A stretch of 64,000 nucleotides of DNA. Source: Ruegeria sp. THAF57. GTDB lineage: Bacteria > Pseudomonadota > Alphaproteobacteria > Rhodobacterales > Rhodobacteraceae. This document shows positions 24,393 to 32,584 of this stretch, piece by piece. The stretch is taken from assembly GCF_903914075.1 (NCBI RefSeq), contig NZ_CAIWNQ010000008.1, forward strand, positions 124,001 to 188,000. Direction: 5' to 3'. The notes under the pieces are model-generated. The model saw only the letters and a program-made list of their open reading frames with translations, did not search any database and was not told the DNA's origin. Each line of letters begins with the position of its first letter. The stretch's first letter is position 1. The position numbers were made by a program, and so were the translations under genes.

Positions 24393-27300
24393 GTGCCAAA
24401 AGATCCGATTGATAATTCCAAACCATTCGAGCCAACAGATGGGGATTGGAAACTGATTCATTCCATTCTTTCATCCAGCGACAGCGCGGCAATTAACGCG
24501 CATTTCGAATTCTTCGACATTGCAGAAGAAACGGTTCTGCCTCCGCAGGGCATGTATGTCGTTCTGTCCGGCATCGTCCAGCTACGGCAGGACGGAACAA
24601 CTTTGACCACCGCCGATACCGGCGACTATTTCTATGAAGAGCATCTTGAGATCTTTGACATTCCCGTCAGCCTCGAGGCCGTGGCCACGCCCGGCACCAA
24701 GCTGGCTTACCTGTCCAGCAACCAATGGTTCGAAATCCCGGTCAAAATCCGCGAAGCCTGTTACGCAACCCTGTTCGGCGATCTGGTCAGCGTGCATTTG
24801 CAGAACTTCCAGCAACCGATCAACTGTTGCAGCGTCACGGCGGCCGCGCTCAGTATGTCGGCATTGGGCTTCAGTTGCGAAGTCAACGACATCTTCCGCG
24901 AATGCGCTTTGCCCACATCCTTTGTTGTGAATGACGGGATTTCCTTGGGCGAGCTTTATGACGTCGCCTGCACATTCATCCACACGCAGGGCCTGCGTAA
25001 GAAGATACAGGTGCAGGCCTATTTCATGGATGAGGCCACGACCTCGGTCGATCTGCTGCTTGCGGCGATTGACGAATCCAACCGGGTTGGTGGGGATAAC
25101 GACATTCTGGTGGCGAATTTTCAGGTCGGCGTGGCACATGGCAAACAGAACATGCCCGGCGGTCATTTTGCGATCATCGCAAAATGCAACCCCAGCACCG
25201 GATTGGTGCATATGATGGATGTCCACCCCGAGAAATACGGCAAGCTGTGGGTGACGACGATTGACCGGCTATGGGCAGGTATGTCCGACCGCGACGGAAC
25301 CTCGATGCGGTCGCGGGGGATTTTGCGGTTCTCGGCATTGGATGCGGTGAAGACCACGCTGCAAACGCTGCAACAGGATTGCAATTACGTGGACAGCACT
25401 GAATATCTGGCAAAAGACCCCAAGAAACGCCGAAACCTGTTCCGCAGGGCCAGCCCGAACATGAACTCGATGGGGGTTTTGGCCGAAAGCCTGAACATTC
25501 TGGGCAACCAGCAGGTCGACGAAGACAAGCTGCTGATCGCGACACAAACCAATCTGACAGACGCGCTCAGCCGGGTTTCCACGGCCAAAGAGATGCACGC
25601 GCTGGCGCAGCGCTACCTCAGCCAGACACCTGACGTGCACCTGGGCAGCACTTTCCGAAGCTATGCAGAACGCCCAAAAAAGGACGACAAATCGCCCGAG
25701 GACTGGTTCCGCGATCAGTTGCACAGCCTGAAGGCGCACGACGATCGCCACTTGATGATCAATATTGATTTCAACCGCGTGCTGGGGTTCGAGGTCATCC
25801 GCCCCCCCGCAAATGTCTTTCGCGAAACGGCCCTGCTGGAAGAGTTTTGGTGCCTTTGCATCGCCTATGACGAAAAGACCGATCTGGTAACGGTCGTGGA
25901 TATGAGCCCGGCAACCTCGCAAGTCTGGCAGGCCCCGCGCGGGCATATCTTCCGTGGGCTGCGGGATCTCGGGAACCCGGCAATGCTGGTGATCGAAGAA
26001 CATGAACCGCCCGAAGATCCCACGGATGTCGAACGCATCGTCAACACCAACCCGATCGTGCTGTTCTATGCGGACGAAGACCCATGGTCTTATATGCTGC
26101 GCAGTATGCTGGCCAATATCGGCATCACCTCCGCCCGGCTGATCGACGTAGAAGGCCACGGGTCCAACGTGATGAAGATGCGTCGGCAGTTGACGATTAT
26201 TACCGGGAAGGAAAACCCGCCCTACCTGTTCTTCAAGGGTGAATGCCTGGGTCGCAGAAAAGACATTGTCGATGTGGTGCTGGATGGCAGCTTTCAGCAA
26301 AGCGTCAAGGAAGCCGGCCTGCCGGTGCTGCTGCGCCATGAATCGCCTAGTCTGGACAAGAACATCTTTGGCTACCCCAAGGGCGGGTTGACCGATGCGC
26401 CCAGCGAAAAGCGCAATGTGCTTCTGTGTGCCTGCGGGTCGTCGGCGGCGGACAAGGTTCCCGATCTGGTCAAGCGGATCAAAGATGCGGGGCATAACGT
26501 CAAGCTGATCCCTTCGGTCTCGGCCGAGAAGTTTTTCCGCGATATCGAAGTCGAAGAAGAAACCGGCAATATCAAGAAAACCAAGCCAAAGACGATCGAG
26601 GATTATATCTCGCATCACGACTATTACCGCGACGATGATGAGTGGAATTTCCGCTATACCGAGTTCGGGATGCCCCTGCGCGCCTCGCACCTGGCGCTGT
26701 GCGATTGGGCCGACTGCGTGATCGTGGCGCCGGTGACCTGCAACACGATGGGCAAGATCGCCAATGGGATCGCCGACAACCTGCTGACCTCGGTCTTTGT
26801 GGCATGGCAATACCGGAACAAGCCGGTGATCCTCTGCCCCGCGTGCAACACGAACATGTGGAACAATGTCACCACCCAGAACAACGTCGAAAAACTGCGC
26901 GATCTGGGCGTCGATATCGTCGGCCCGCGTAAGGGCCGTTTGTCCAACGGCATGATGGGGATCGGCATGATGGCCACCCCGGATCAGATCATGGAAGTGT
27001 TAGACGAAGCCTTCGAAGAACTGGCCGATCAGGAACACAACATCTGCAAATGGGCGCAGGAGGCTGCGGCCTCGGACGAGTTCGCGCAATGGACCCGTGT
27101 TTTTGACGCAATCGACAAAGGCATGGCCGGGATCGACATCGTAGATGACACCAACGGCGACACCCTTCTGCACTATGCGGCGGGGGGCGAAGGCGAGCTG
27201 CATGAAAACGGCCAGAACCTTGGCAAGCCCGACCTTGAGGCCGCGCAGGAGTTGATTATCCGGGGCATCGACGTCAACGCCACCAACGATCACGGGTTTA

Positions 27301-28025
27301 CCAGCCTTCATGTGGCGGTAATGAACAACTCGTCCAAAATGGTCGAAGTGCTTCTGAGCGCGCCAGGTATCGACGCCAGCAACTGCATCAACTTCCTGCG
27401 GGACCCGAAGAACGCCAAAGACGTGAAGCAGGTCAAACCCGAGATAAGGGATATGCTGGATGAGTGGGCTAATGCCCATACCGTCATTGCGCCCGAGGAA
27501 GACCACGACAACGACCTGATAGACGACCGCGAACGGACCTATTTGTATTTCACCTACGGGTCGCTCAAGAAAGGATTCCCAAACCACGATGCCCATGCAG
27601 ACGTGCTGGACGATTTCGTGGGGGAGGCCGTTACCCGGCAACGTATGCCCCTGATCGTCCCGCACGAGCCACATTGCGACAATCCAAATTGCGGCTACCT
27701 GCACCGGATGGCCACGCTGGTCGATCAGAAAGGGCGCGGCGAACCCATCCGGGGTGAGGTCTATCGCGTTTCATCCTCGGGACTGAAGGAGTTGGACAAG
27801 CTCGAAGGTTATCACGGCCCCGGCTCGCCCGAGAACGTCTATGTCCGCAAGCGGATCAACGTGCTGATGGACGGGGTCAAGAAGCCTGCCTATGTCTACG
27901 TCATCGCCCACCCGACCAAGTATCTGGACCAATGGGCCGATGGTACGTCGGGCATCGTGGCGGAATACACGCTGGACATGGCCACGGGTACGCCGAAACC
28001 GGGGTTTCAGCCAACGCCTAGTTGA
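24393..28025 (+). CDS. Phytochelatin-synthase / HFCD flavoprotein / GGACT-like multidomain fusion
   Basis: A 1210-residue cytoplasmic protein with no signal peptide. Domains: cyclic-nucleotide-binding-like beta barrel (about 22-135) lacking the usual phosphate-binding Arg; phytochelatin synthase (about 140-320) with Cys146 (NCCSVTAAALSM), His258 (PGGHFAIIAKC) and Asp276 (MMDVHPEKYG), His-Asp spacing 18 as in plant PCS; a degenerate second PCS-like half (about 440-537; Phe485 in place of His, Asp503 kept); glutaredoxin-like, no cysteines (550-645); PPC-decarboxylase/EpiD-type flavoprotein (674-880) with His766 and Asn819; ankyrin-like repeats (913-1000); GGACT/AIG2-like cyclotransferase (1047-1200) with YGSLKKGFPNH and Glu1138. 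GTG 24393 follows AGGGGGA by six bases; the frame is open to TTG 24321. Everything points to glutathione or gamma-glutamyl-Cys chemistry, but the overall reaction is inferred. Confidence 0.85.
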   Translation: MPKDPIDNSKPFEPTDGDWKLIHSILSSSDSAAINAHFEFFDIAEETVLPPQGMYVVLSGIVQLRQDGTTLTTADTGDYFYEEHLEIFDIPVSLEAVATPGTKLAYLSSNQWFEIPVKIREACYATLFGDLVSVHLQNFQQPINCCSVTAAALSMSALGFSCEVNDIFRECALPTSFVVNDGISLGELYDVACTFIHTQGLRKKIQVQAYFMDEATTSVDLLLAAIDESNRVGGDNDILVANFQVGVAHGKQNMPGGHFAIIAKCNPSTGLVHMMDVHPEKYGKLWVTTIDRLWAGMSDRDGTSMRSRGILRFSALDAVKTTLQTLQQDCNYVDSTEYLAKDPKKRRNLFRRASPNMNSMGVLAESLNILGNQQVDEDKLLIATQTNLTDALSRVSTAKEMHALAQRYLSQTPDVHLGSTFRSYAERPKKDDKSPEDWFRDQLHSLKAHDDRHLMINIDFNRVLGFEVIRPPANVFRETALLEEFWCLCIAYDEKTDLVTVVDMSPATSQVWQAPRGHIFRGLRDLGNPAMLVIEEHEPPEDPTDVERIVNTNPIVLFYADEDPWSYMLRSMLANIGITSARLIDVEGHGSNVMKMRRQLTIITGKENPPYLFFKGECLGRRKDIVDVVLDGSFQQSVKEAGLPVLLRHESPSLDKNIFGYPKGGLTDAPSEKRNVLLCACGSSAADKVPDLVKRIKDAGHNVKLIPSVSAEKFFRDIEVEEETGNIKKTKPKTIEDYISHHDYYRDDDEWNFRYTEFGMPLRASHLALCDWADCVIVAPVTCNTMGKIANGIADNLLTSVFVAWQYRNKPVILCPACNTNMWNNVTTQNNVEKLRDLGVDIVGPRKGRLSNGMMGIGMMATPDQIMEVLDEAFEELADQEHNICKWAQEAAASDEFAQWTRVFDAIDKGMAGIDIVDDTNGDTLLHYAAGGEGELHENGQNLGKPDLEAAQELIIRGIDVNATNDHGFTSLHVAVMNNSSKMVEVLLSAPGIDASNCINFLRDPKNAKDVKQVKPEIRDMLDEWANAHTVIAPEEDHDNDLIDDRERTYLYFTYGSLKKGFPNHDAHADVLDDFVGEAVTRQRMPLIVPHEPHCDNPNCGYLHRMATLVDQKGRGEPIRGEVYRVSSSGLKELDKLEGYHGPGSPENVYVRKRINVLMDGVKKPAYVYVIAHPTKYLDQWADGTSGIVAEYTLDMATGTPKPGFQPTPS

Positions 28026-29181
28026 GCATCTCGATCACGACTGCATCCTCGGGGTCAGCCTTGAGGCTGAGGTTGTAGGCCGTGATCGCCACCGTGCACA
28101 GCAATACAAAAGGCCAGAACCCGGCCTTTGGGATCAGATTGTCTCGATAGTGGATGAACCGAAGGGACGGCACGGCCTCGGACGCGAACAGGTAGGTGTT
28201 CACGGACACGGCCAGCAGCAGGAAATACATCAGGAAAAAGAACGACTCCATGTAGATCACCGGCGATCCGGCAAAGCCTTCACGCAGTTGCACATGCGCC
28301 AGCAGGATCACGAAGAACAGAACCGAACAGGTGCCAATCACGCTAGAGGTGCTGAAATCATGCCGCTCGATCAACTCGGGTCGGCGCGTCACGGTCATGA
28401 CTGCGCCGAACAGCAGCATCGTAACGACGATCAGGGGGATCATGTGAACGACGAAAGCGTTGCCAAAGTTGCGCTTGATGACAAAATTATAGTGCAACTC
28501 GGGCAGGTTGGTCTGGAATTTGGTATCGCTGATGCCCAGCGTGGTGCCCAGATCGGACAGGCGATAGTCGAAATAGGTATTCTCACGCTCCCACGTGCCC
28601 ATGACGATGCGGCTGTCGATCCCGAATATGTCATCGGGGCCCGTGGCTGGATAGGCCGCGAAATCGGGGATCAGGGCCACGGCGGTGTCGAAACTGGCGG
28701 GCCAGAACCGGACCCATACGGTTTTGTGGTCAAAGGGATAGCTGGTGTAGTCGAAATTCTGCCGTAGGGTCTGTTCAAAATACCAGCCGATCAGTTCTTC
28801 GCCGTCCTGATCCATGCGATAGGCTTCTTCGATCATCCCGCTGGCCGCGTCCGAGGCATCGGGCAGCACGAACCCGACCGCATCGCCGGTTGGTTTGATC
28901 GCGTCATGCACACCGTCTTCGTAATGCTGCCAGACATATCCGGTGACATGGACATCGCTGGCATCGGTGAAAACAAACGACTTGATGAAAATTCCGGTCC
29001 TGACCTGATACTCCGGCAGGTTTTCCAAGTCTTGCAGGTAGTCGTCGACCGATGCCTGATCCGGAAGTTGCGTTGGATCGCCCTCGAAATGATTCAGCGC
29101 GACCAACAGTTTGAACAACAAGACTAGCAGCCCAAGCGTCAGGGCACCGGAAATCAACCAAACCTTCTTTTCGATACTCAT
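28018..29181 (-). CDS. Pentameric ligand-gated ion channel-like membrane protein
   Basis: A 387-residue protein. It has an N-terminal hydrophobic helix (7-29), a roughly 210-residue extracytoplasmic domain and four helices (about 241-263, 277-297, 309-333, 353-371). The motif FDYTSYPFDHKTVWVRFWP (143-161) matches the Cys-loop region of prokaryotic channels (as in the YPFDSQ of GLIC). The short M1-M2 loop and the M2-M3 turn REGFAGSPVIYMESFFF also fit. The two Cys-loop cysteines are absent, as in bacterial members. The first helix could be an uncleaved anchor or a signal peptide. It follows the cyclase gene by ten bases (SD AAAGGGA inside the gap), and its 3' end overlaps the fusion gene end by eight bases. 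Ligand and ion are unknown. Confidence 0.65.
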   Translation of the reverse strand: MSIEKKVWLISGALTLGLLVLLFKLLVALNHFEGDPTQLPDQASVDDYLQDLENLPEYQVRTGIFIKSFVFTDASDVHVTGYVWQHYEDGVHDAIKPTGDAVGFVLPDASDAASGMIEEAYRMDQDGEELIGWYFEQTLRQNFDYTSYPFDHKTVWVRFWPASFDTAVALIPDFAAYPATGPDDIFGIDSRIVMGTWERENTYFDYRLSDLGTTLGISDTKFQTNLPELHYNFVIKRNFGNAFVVHMIPLIVVTMLLFGAVMTVTRRPELIERHDFSTSSVIGTCSVLFFVILLAHVQLREGFAGSPVIYMESFFFLMYFLLLAVSVNTYLFASEAVPSLRFIHYRDNLIPKAGFWPFVLLCTVAITAYNLSLKADPEDAVVIEMLN

Positions 29182-29191
29182 TCAGTCCCTT

Positions 29192-32100
29192 TCAAACTTG
29201 GTCCAGACGTCCGACCAGGGACTGTGTGATGCCCATCTCAGAGAAACCAGCGCCCAGCGCCTCGAACTCTTCATGTGCGCTTAACGGGATGCCCCAACCA
29301 CCGCACGCGGCCAGAACCTTGGTGTGCTGGATCGAAAGATCGACCATTGGCAAAGGCTCATCGGCGGTAAACCGGGCCAATGCGTCGGCATATTCGGTGG
29401 CCTTATCCCATTCCTGCCGCGCCAGCATAACGGCGCTTGCGTCGGGATAGAAATGCAAATGGCTGTGCCCGACGCAGCCCTCGGCAATAATCTGTGCGCC
29501 CAGTTTCAGGTGTTGGTCCTGCTTGTCGGGGTTTGTTTCCGCCAAGGCCAACGCCGACAGTGCCTTTGGCCCCACAAAGTTGCGCCCATGTTCCAGCGCG
29601 ATCTCCACGGCCCGCTGACCGGTTTCGCGCGCCTGACCCATCTGCTCGACATAAACCTGTGTCCGCGCCAGATGCTCCAGCGCCTGCGCCTCAAGCCGTT
29701 TGGCCCCTACACGGGCGGCGATTTCGGCCGAGAGGGTAAAGGACTCCAGCGCGCCGTCCAGGTCACCCAAAAAGGTCTGCGCAACACCAAGACATGTTTG
29801 GGCCACACATTCCGGCACAAAGGCAAAGTACTTCTGCGATATTTCTATCGCCTCCTGCGCATCCGCCTTGCCTTGCGCCACGTCGCCGGAATAGCTGCGC
29901 GCAACGCTGAGATTGTGCAGGTTCGCAGCCATATCCCGCACCAATCCTTCTTCGCGCGCGCGCTCGACGGCCTGCGTGTAAAACCCGGTCGCCGACCGCA
30001 TGGTGGCATTCATGAAATTGGCGTCACCAAACCCGCTAAGAGCGCCCACCTCCAACCGCGCCGATTGCAATTTACGGGCCAAAGTCAGCGCTTTTTCATT
30101 GCTGGCCATCGCCTTTTCAACCTGACCCAGCGGGAAATAAATATTGCCGCGCACATAGTTGATCTGCGCGATGTCCCTTTCCGATCCGCAGCGTTCAGCG
30201 GCGGCCTCGGCGATTTCAAGGCTATCCAGCGCCTCTTGGTAAAGGCTCGCCTGTCGGTCGGTTTGCGCCAACCCGATATAGGCGCGGCATGTCTGCTCAT
30301 CGGTCTCGGCGAGACTGGCTGCTTCTTTGAACTCGCGCAGCGCGTCTTCTGAATATCCCTGCAACCGGTGCGTTTCCCCGCGCGCGCACAACAGGTCGAA
30401 CCGAACACCATCCGGGGCCGGTAATTCCAAAGCGCGCTCGATCAGGGGGCTGGCTTCATCATATTGGAAGCCCTGAATGAGGTTCTCGGCGGCTTCAAGA
30501 TAGGCTTGCGCCGCGTTGTTGGCCCCGGCGCGATCCAAGTGCTGTGCGCGCAGGGTCGCGTCCCGCTCTTCAAACCATTTGGCAGCCTCGCGGTGCAGCC
30601 GTGTACGCTCGGACTTTACCAGCGTGGCATAGGACCCGTCCCGGATCAGGGCGTGCGCAAACATCAGATCTGTCCCTGCCTCGCGGATCAGGGCCGAGCG
30701 GATCAGGGTCGAGGTATCCAGATGCCCTTTTCCCAGAATAAAGTTCAGAACCTCGGGCCAGAAACGCTGCCCCAGAACCGAGGCCGCCTGAATCGCGGAT
30801 CGACTGGACGGATCCAGCGCATCCAGTCGCGACTGAACGATGCCTTGGATACTTCCGGGAACCGAGTCTCGCTTGAGCACGTCGATATTCCGCAGCAACT
30901 GCTCCAGAAACAGCGGGTTGCCACCTGCCCGGCGTACGCAGGCGTCCAGAAGTTCGGGGTCGATGCCGGTGAATTCCTCGACCAGTTGCCGGGCTTGATC
31001 GTCCCCCATTGGTGCCAGTTCCAGTTTCGAAACCAGCGCGCCCTCGGTGCCAAGCTGCCAATCGCGATCAATCGGGTCACCTTCGACACGGCTGGTCATC
31101 AGCAACACGCAAGGCAGGTCACGCGTAGCGGCCGCGATATGGGCGCAAGCCGTCAGGATGTCGGGCGTCGCCCAGTGGATATCCTCGATCTGGATCAAGA
31201 GCGGGCTGTCCTGACTGCAGGCGGCAATCAACTCGTCAATCACCTGACGCCGCCCGCGCAGGCGGGTGGCATTGTCCATGACCGCATAGACTTCGGCCAA
31301 TCCGGGGTCCTGCTCAAGCTCTAGCAGCGCATTCAGATGCGTGGCATTGGACGGCGACACCCAACCCTTGCCAATTGCGCTTTTGGCCACCTCTGCGCAG
31401 GTTTCGGCGTTATCGGTTGCCTCAAGCCCCAACATGCTGCGGGCCACGGATTGAATGGCTGAATGCCCCTCGCGCGCGCCGAAATCCATGACGACGCCAG
31501 TATGTACGGCATAAGACAAGCTGTCGGCAAGTTCGGCAACCTGTTCAGACAGGTGCGTCTTGCCGATACCCGGTTCACCCAGAACGATATGAACCTCGCC
31601 CTTGCCGTGCCGCTGGCACCGGTCGAACGTGGCCGAGAACAACGACATCTCGCGCTCGCGCCCCACAAAACGGTGACGGCGCGAACGGATGTTCCGCGCC
31701 ATCCGATCCAGCCGCCAAAGCTCGATGGGTTCGTTCAGGCCCTTGATGGCCTTGGCCCCCATGGACTCGCCCACGAAAAGCGGCCCCAACGCGCGCTGAA
31801 TGTCGTGTGACACAAGCGTTTCACCCGGCGCAGCCATGTCTGTCACACGCGAAGCAAGGTTCACCCCGTCGCCAGTGACAGTGTATTCGGTATGGGCCTC
31901 GCTGCCGGTTGTACTGGCGATGACCTGCCCCGATGCGATTCCGATATGGCAGGACAGGGGCCGCGTCAGGGTAGGCAGAGCCGCATGAATCTCCAACGCG
32001 GCCCGCGCTGCGCGTTCGGTATCGTTGGTGTGTGAAATCGGCGCGCCGAATACGGCCATCACCGCGTCGCCGATATGCTTGTCGATCCGTCCGCCGAATT

Positions 32101-32461
32101 TTTCAACGACGTGATCCACCTTGTGAAAGAACTCGTTCAGCAGCGCGTGCATGTCCTCGGCGTCCAACTCGCTGGATAGCCGCGTAAACCCTGTAAGGTC
32201 CGCGAACATGACTGTGACCTGTCGCTTTGCGGGCTCAAGCGAGGTTTGCGGTTCATAAGGTTGAACAAGGTCGACCGGCTCAAGTTCGGAAATCGCACGC
32301 AAAAGACGCCGGCGGTCACCGACGGCAGTCACTCCGATTTCGATCAGGTCTTCGCCCGTCAAATCGGGCAAAATTGCGAAATCAATTTTATTATCCAAAA
32401 AGGCCTGCGCATAGTCAGACAAACCAAGTGCGCTTAGCCAGTCCCTAAGGTCCTGAGACAT
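29192..32461 (-). CDS. SAM-domain class III adenylate cyclase with AAA-type ATPase and TPR region
   Basis: A 1089-residue cytoplasmic protein. Residues 1-60 resemble a sterile-alpha-motif domain (WLSALGLSDYAQAFLDNKID, LTGEDLIEIGV). Residues 79-225 are a class III cyclase with metal Asp88 and Asp132, Lys128 for adenine choice and transition-state Asn201 and Arg205, so it should make cAMP. From about 262 there is a STAND/AAA-like ATPase (Walker A GEPGIGKT, 295-302; IQIEDIHWATPDI) followed by many TPR-like helical pairs (about 650-1050). Such proteins act as signal integrators. ATG 32461 has AGAGGGG upstream. It is the first gene of a two-gene unit with the channel-like protein. The activating input is unknown. 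Confidence 0.9.
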   Translation of the reverse strand: MSQDLRDWLSALGLSDYAQAFLDNKIDFAILPDLTGEDLIEIGVTAVGDRRRLLRAISELEPVDLVQPYEPQTSLEPAKRQVTVMFADLTGFTRLSSELDAEDMHALLNEFFHKVDHVVEKFGGRIDKHIGDAVMAVFGAPISHTNDTERAARAALEIHAALPTLTRPLSCHIGIASGQVIASTTGSEAHTEYTVTGDGVNLASRVTDMAAPGETLVSHDIQRALGPLFVGESMGAKAIKGLNEPIELWRLDRMARNIRSRRHRFVGREREMSLFSATFDRCQRHGKGEVHIVLGEPGIGKTHLSEQVAELADSLSYAVHTGVVMDFGAREGHSAIQSVARSMLGLEATDNAETCAEVAKSAIGKGWVSPSNATHLNALLELEQDPGLAEVYAVMDNATRLRGRRQVIDELIAACSQDSPLLIQIEDIHWATPDILTACAHIAAATRDLPCVLLMTSRVEGDPIDRDWQLGTEGALVSKLELAPMGDDQARQLVEEFTGIDPELLDACVRRAGGNPLFLEQLLRNIDVLKRDSVPGSIQGIVQSRLDALDPSSRSAIQAASVLGQRFWPEVLNFILGKGHLDTSTLIRSALIREAGTDLMFAHALIRDGSYATLVKSERTRLHREAAKWFEERDATLRAQHLDRAGANNAAQAYLEAAENLIQGFQYDEASPLIERALELPAPDGVRFDLLCARGETHRLQGYSEDALREFKEAASLAETDEQTCRAYIGLAQTDRQASLYQEALDSLEIAEAAAERCGSERDIAQINYVRGNIYFPLGQVEKAMASNEKALTLARKLQSARLEVGALSGFGDANFMNATMRSATGFYTQAVERAREEGLVRDMAANLHNLSVARSYSGDVAQGKADAQEAIEISQKYFAFVPECVAQTCLGVAQTFLGDLDGALESFTLSAEIAARVGAKRLEAQALEHLARTQVYVEQMGQARETGQRAVEIALEHGRNFVGPKALSALALAETNPDKQDQHLKLGAQIIAEGCVGHSHLHFYPDASAVMLARQEWDKATEYADALARFTADEPLPMVDLSIQHTKVLAACGGWGIPLSAHEEFEALGAGFSEMGITQSLVGRLDQV

Positions 32462-32556
32462 ATCGCCCCTCTGAAGCCCCCAACTTCAGACATAGGCGTA
32501 GCACAGCAGACCCTTCCGAGTCTGCAATCGTTAACTAATTTAATTTTTTGGCATAG

Positions 32557-32583
32557 CCCAAAGCCCGAATATCGGGCGTTGGG
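32557..32583 (-). terminator. Hairpin at the end of the peptide ABC operon
   Basis: CCCAA-A-GCCCGA, loop ATA, TCGGGC-G-TTGGG: an 11-bp stem with one mismatch directly after the ATPase gene stop (32585 on the minus strand). No T run follows, so it may be Rho-assisted or an mRNA 3'-end protector. Confidence 0.6.
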
Positions 32584-32584
32584 T

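Noticed and set aside
25269..26810. Long open frame on the minus strand inside the fusion gene (about 513 codons)
   Set aside because: It is antisense to well-defined PCS and flavoprotein domains, has no recognisable motif and no good start. It is a shadow of high-GC coding sequence.
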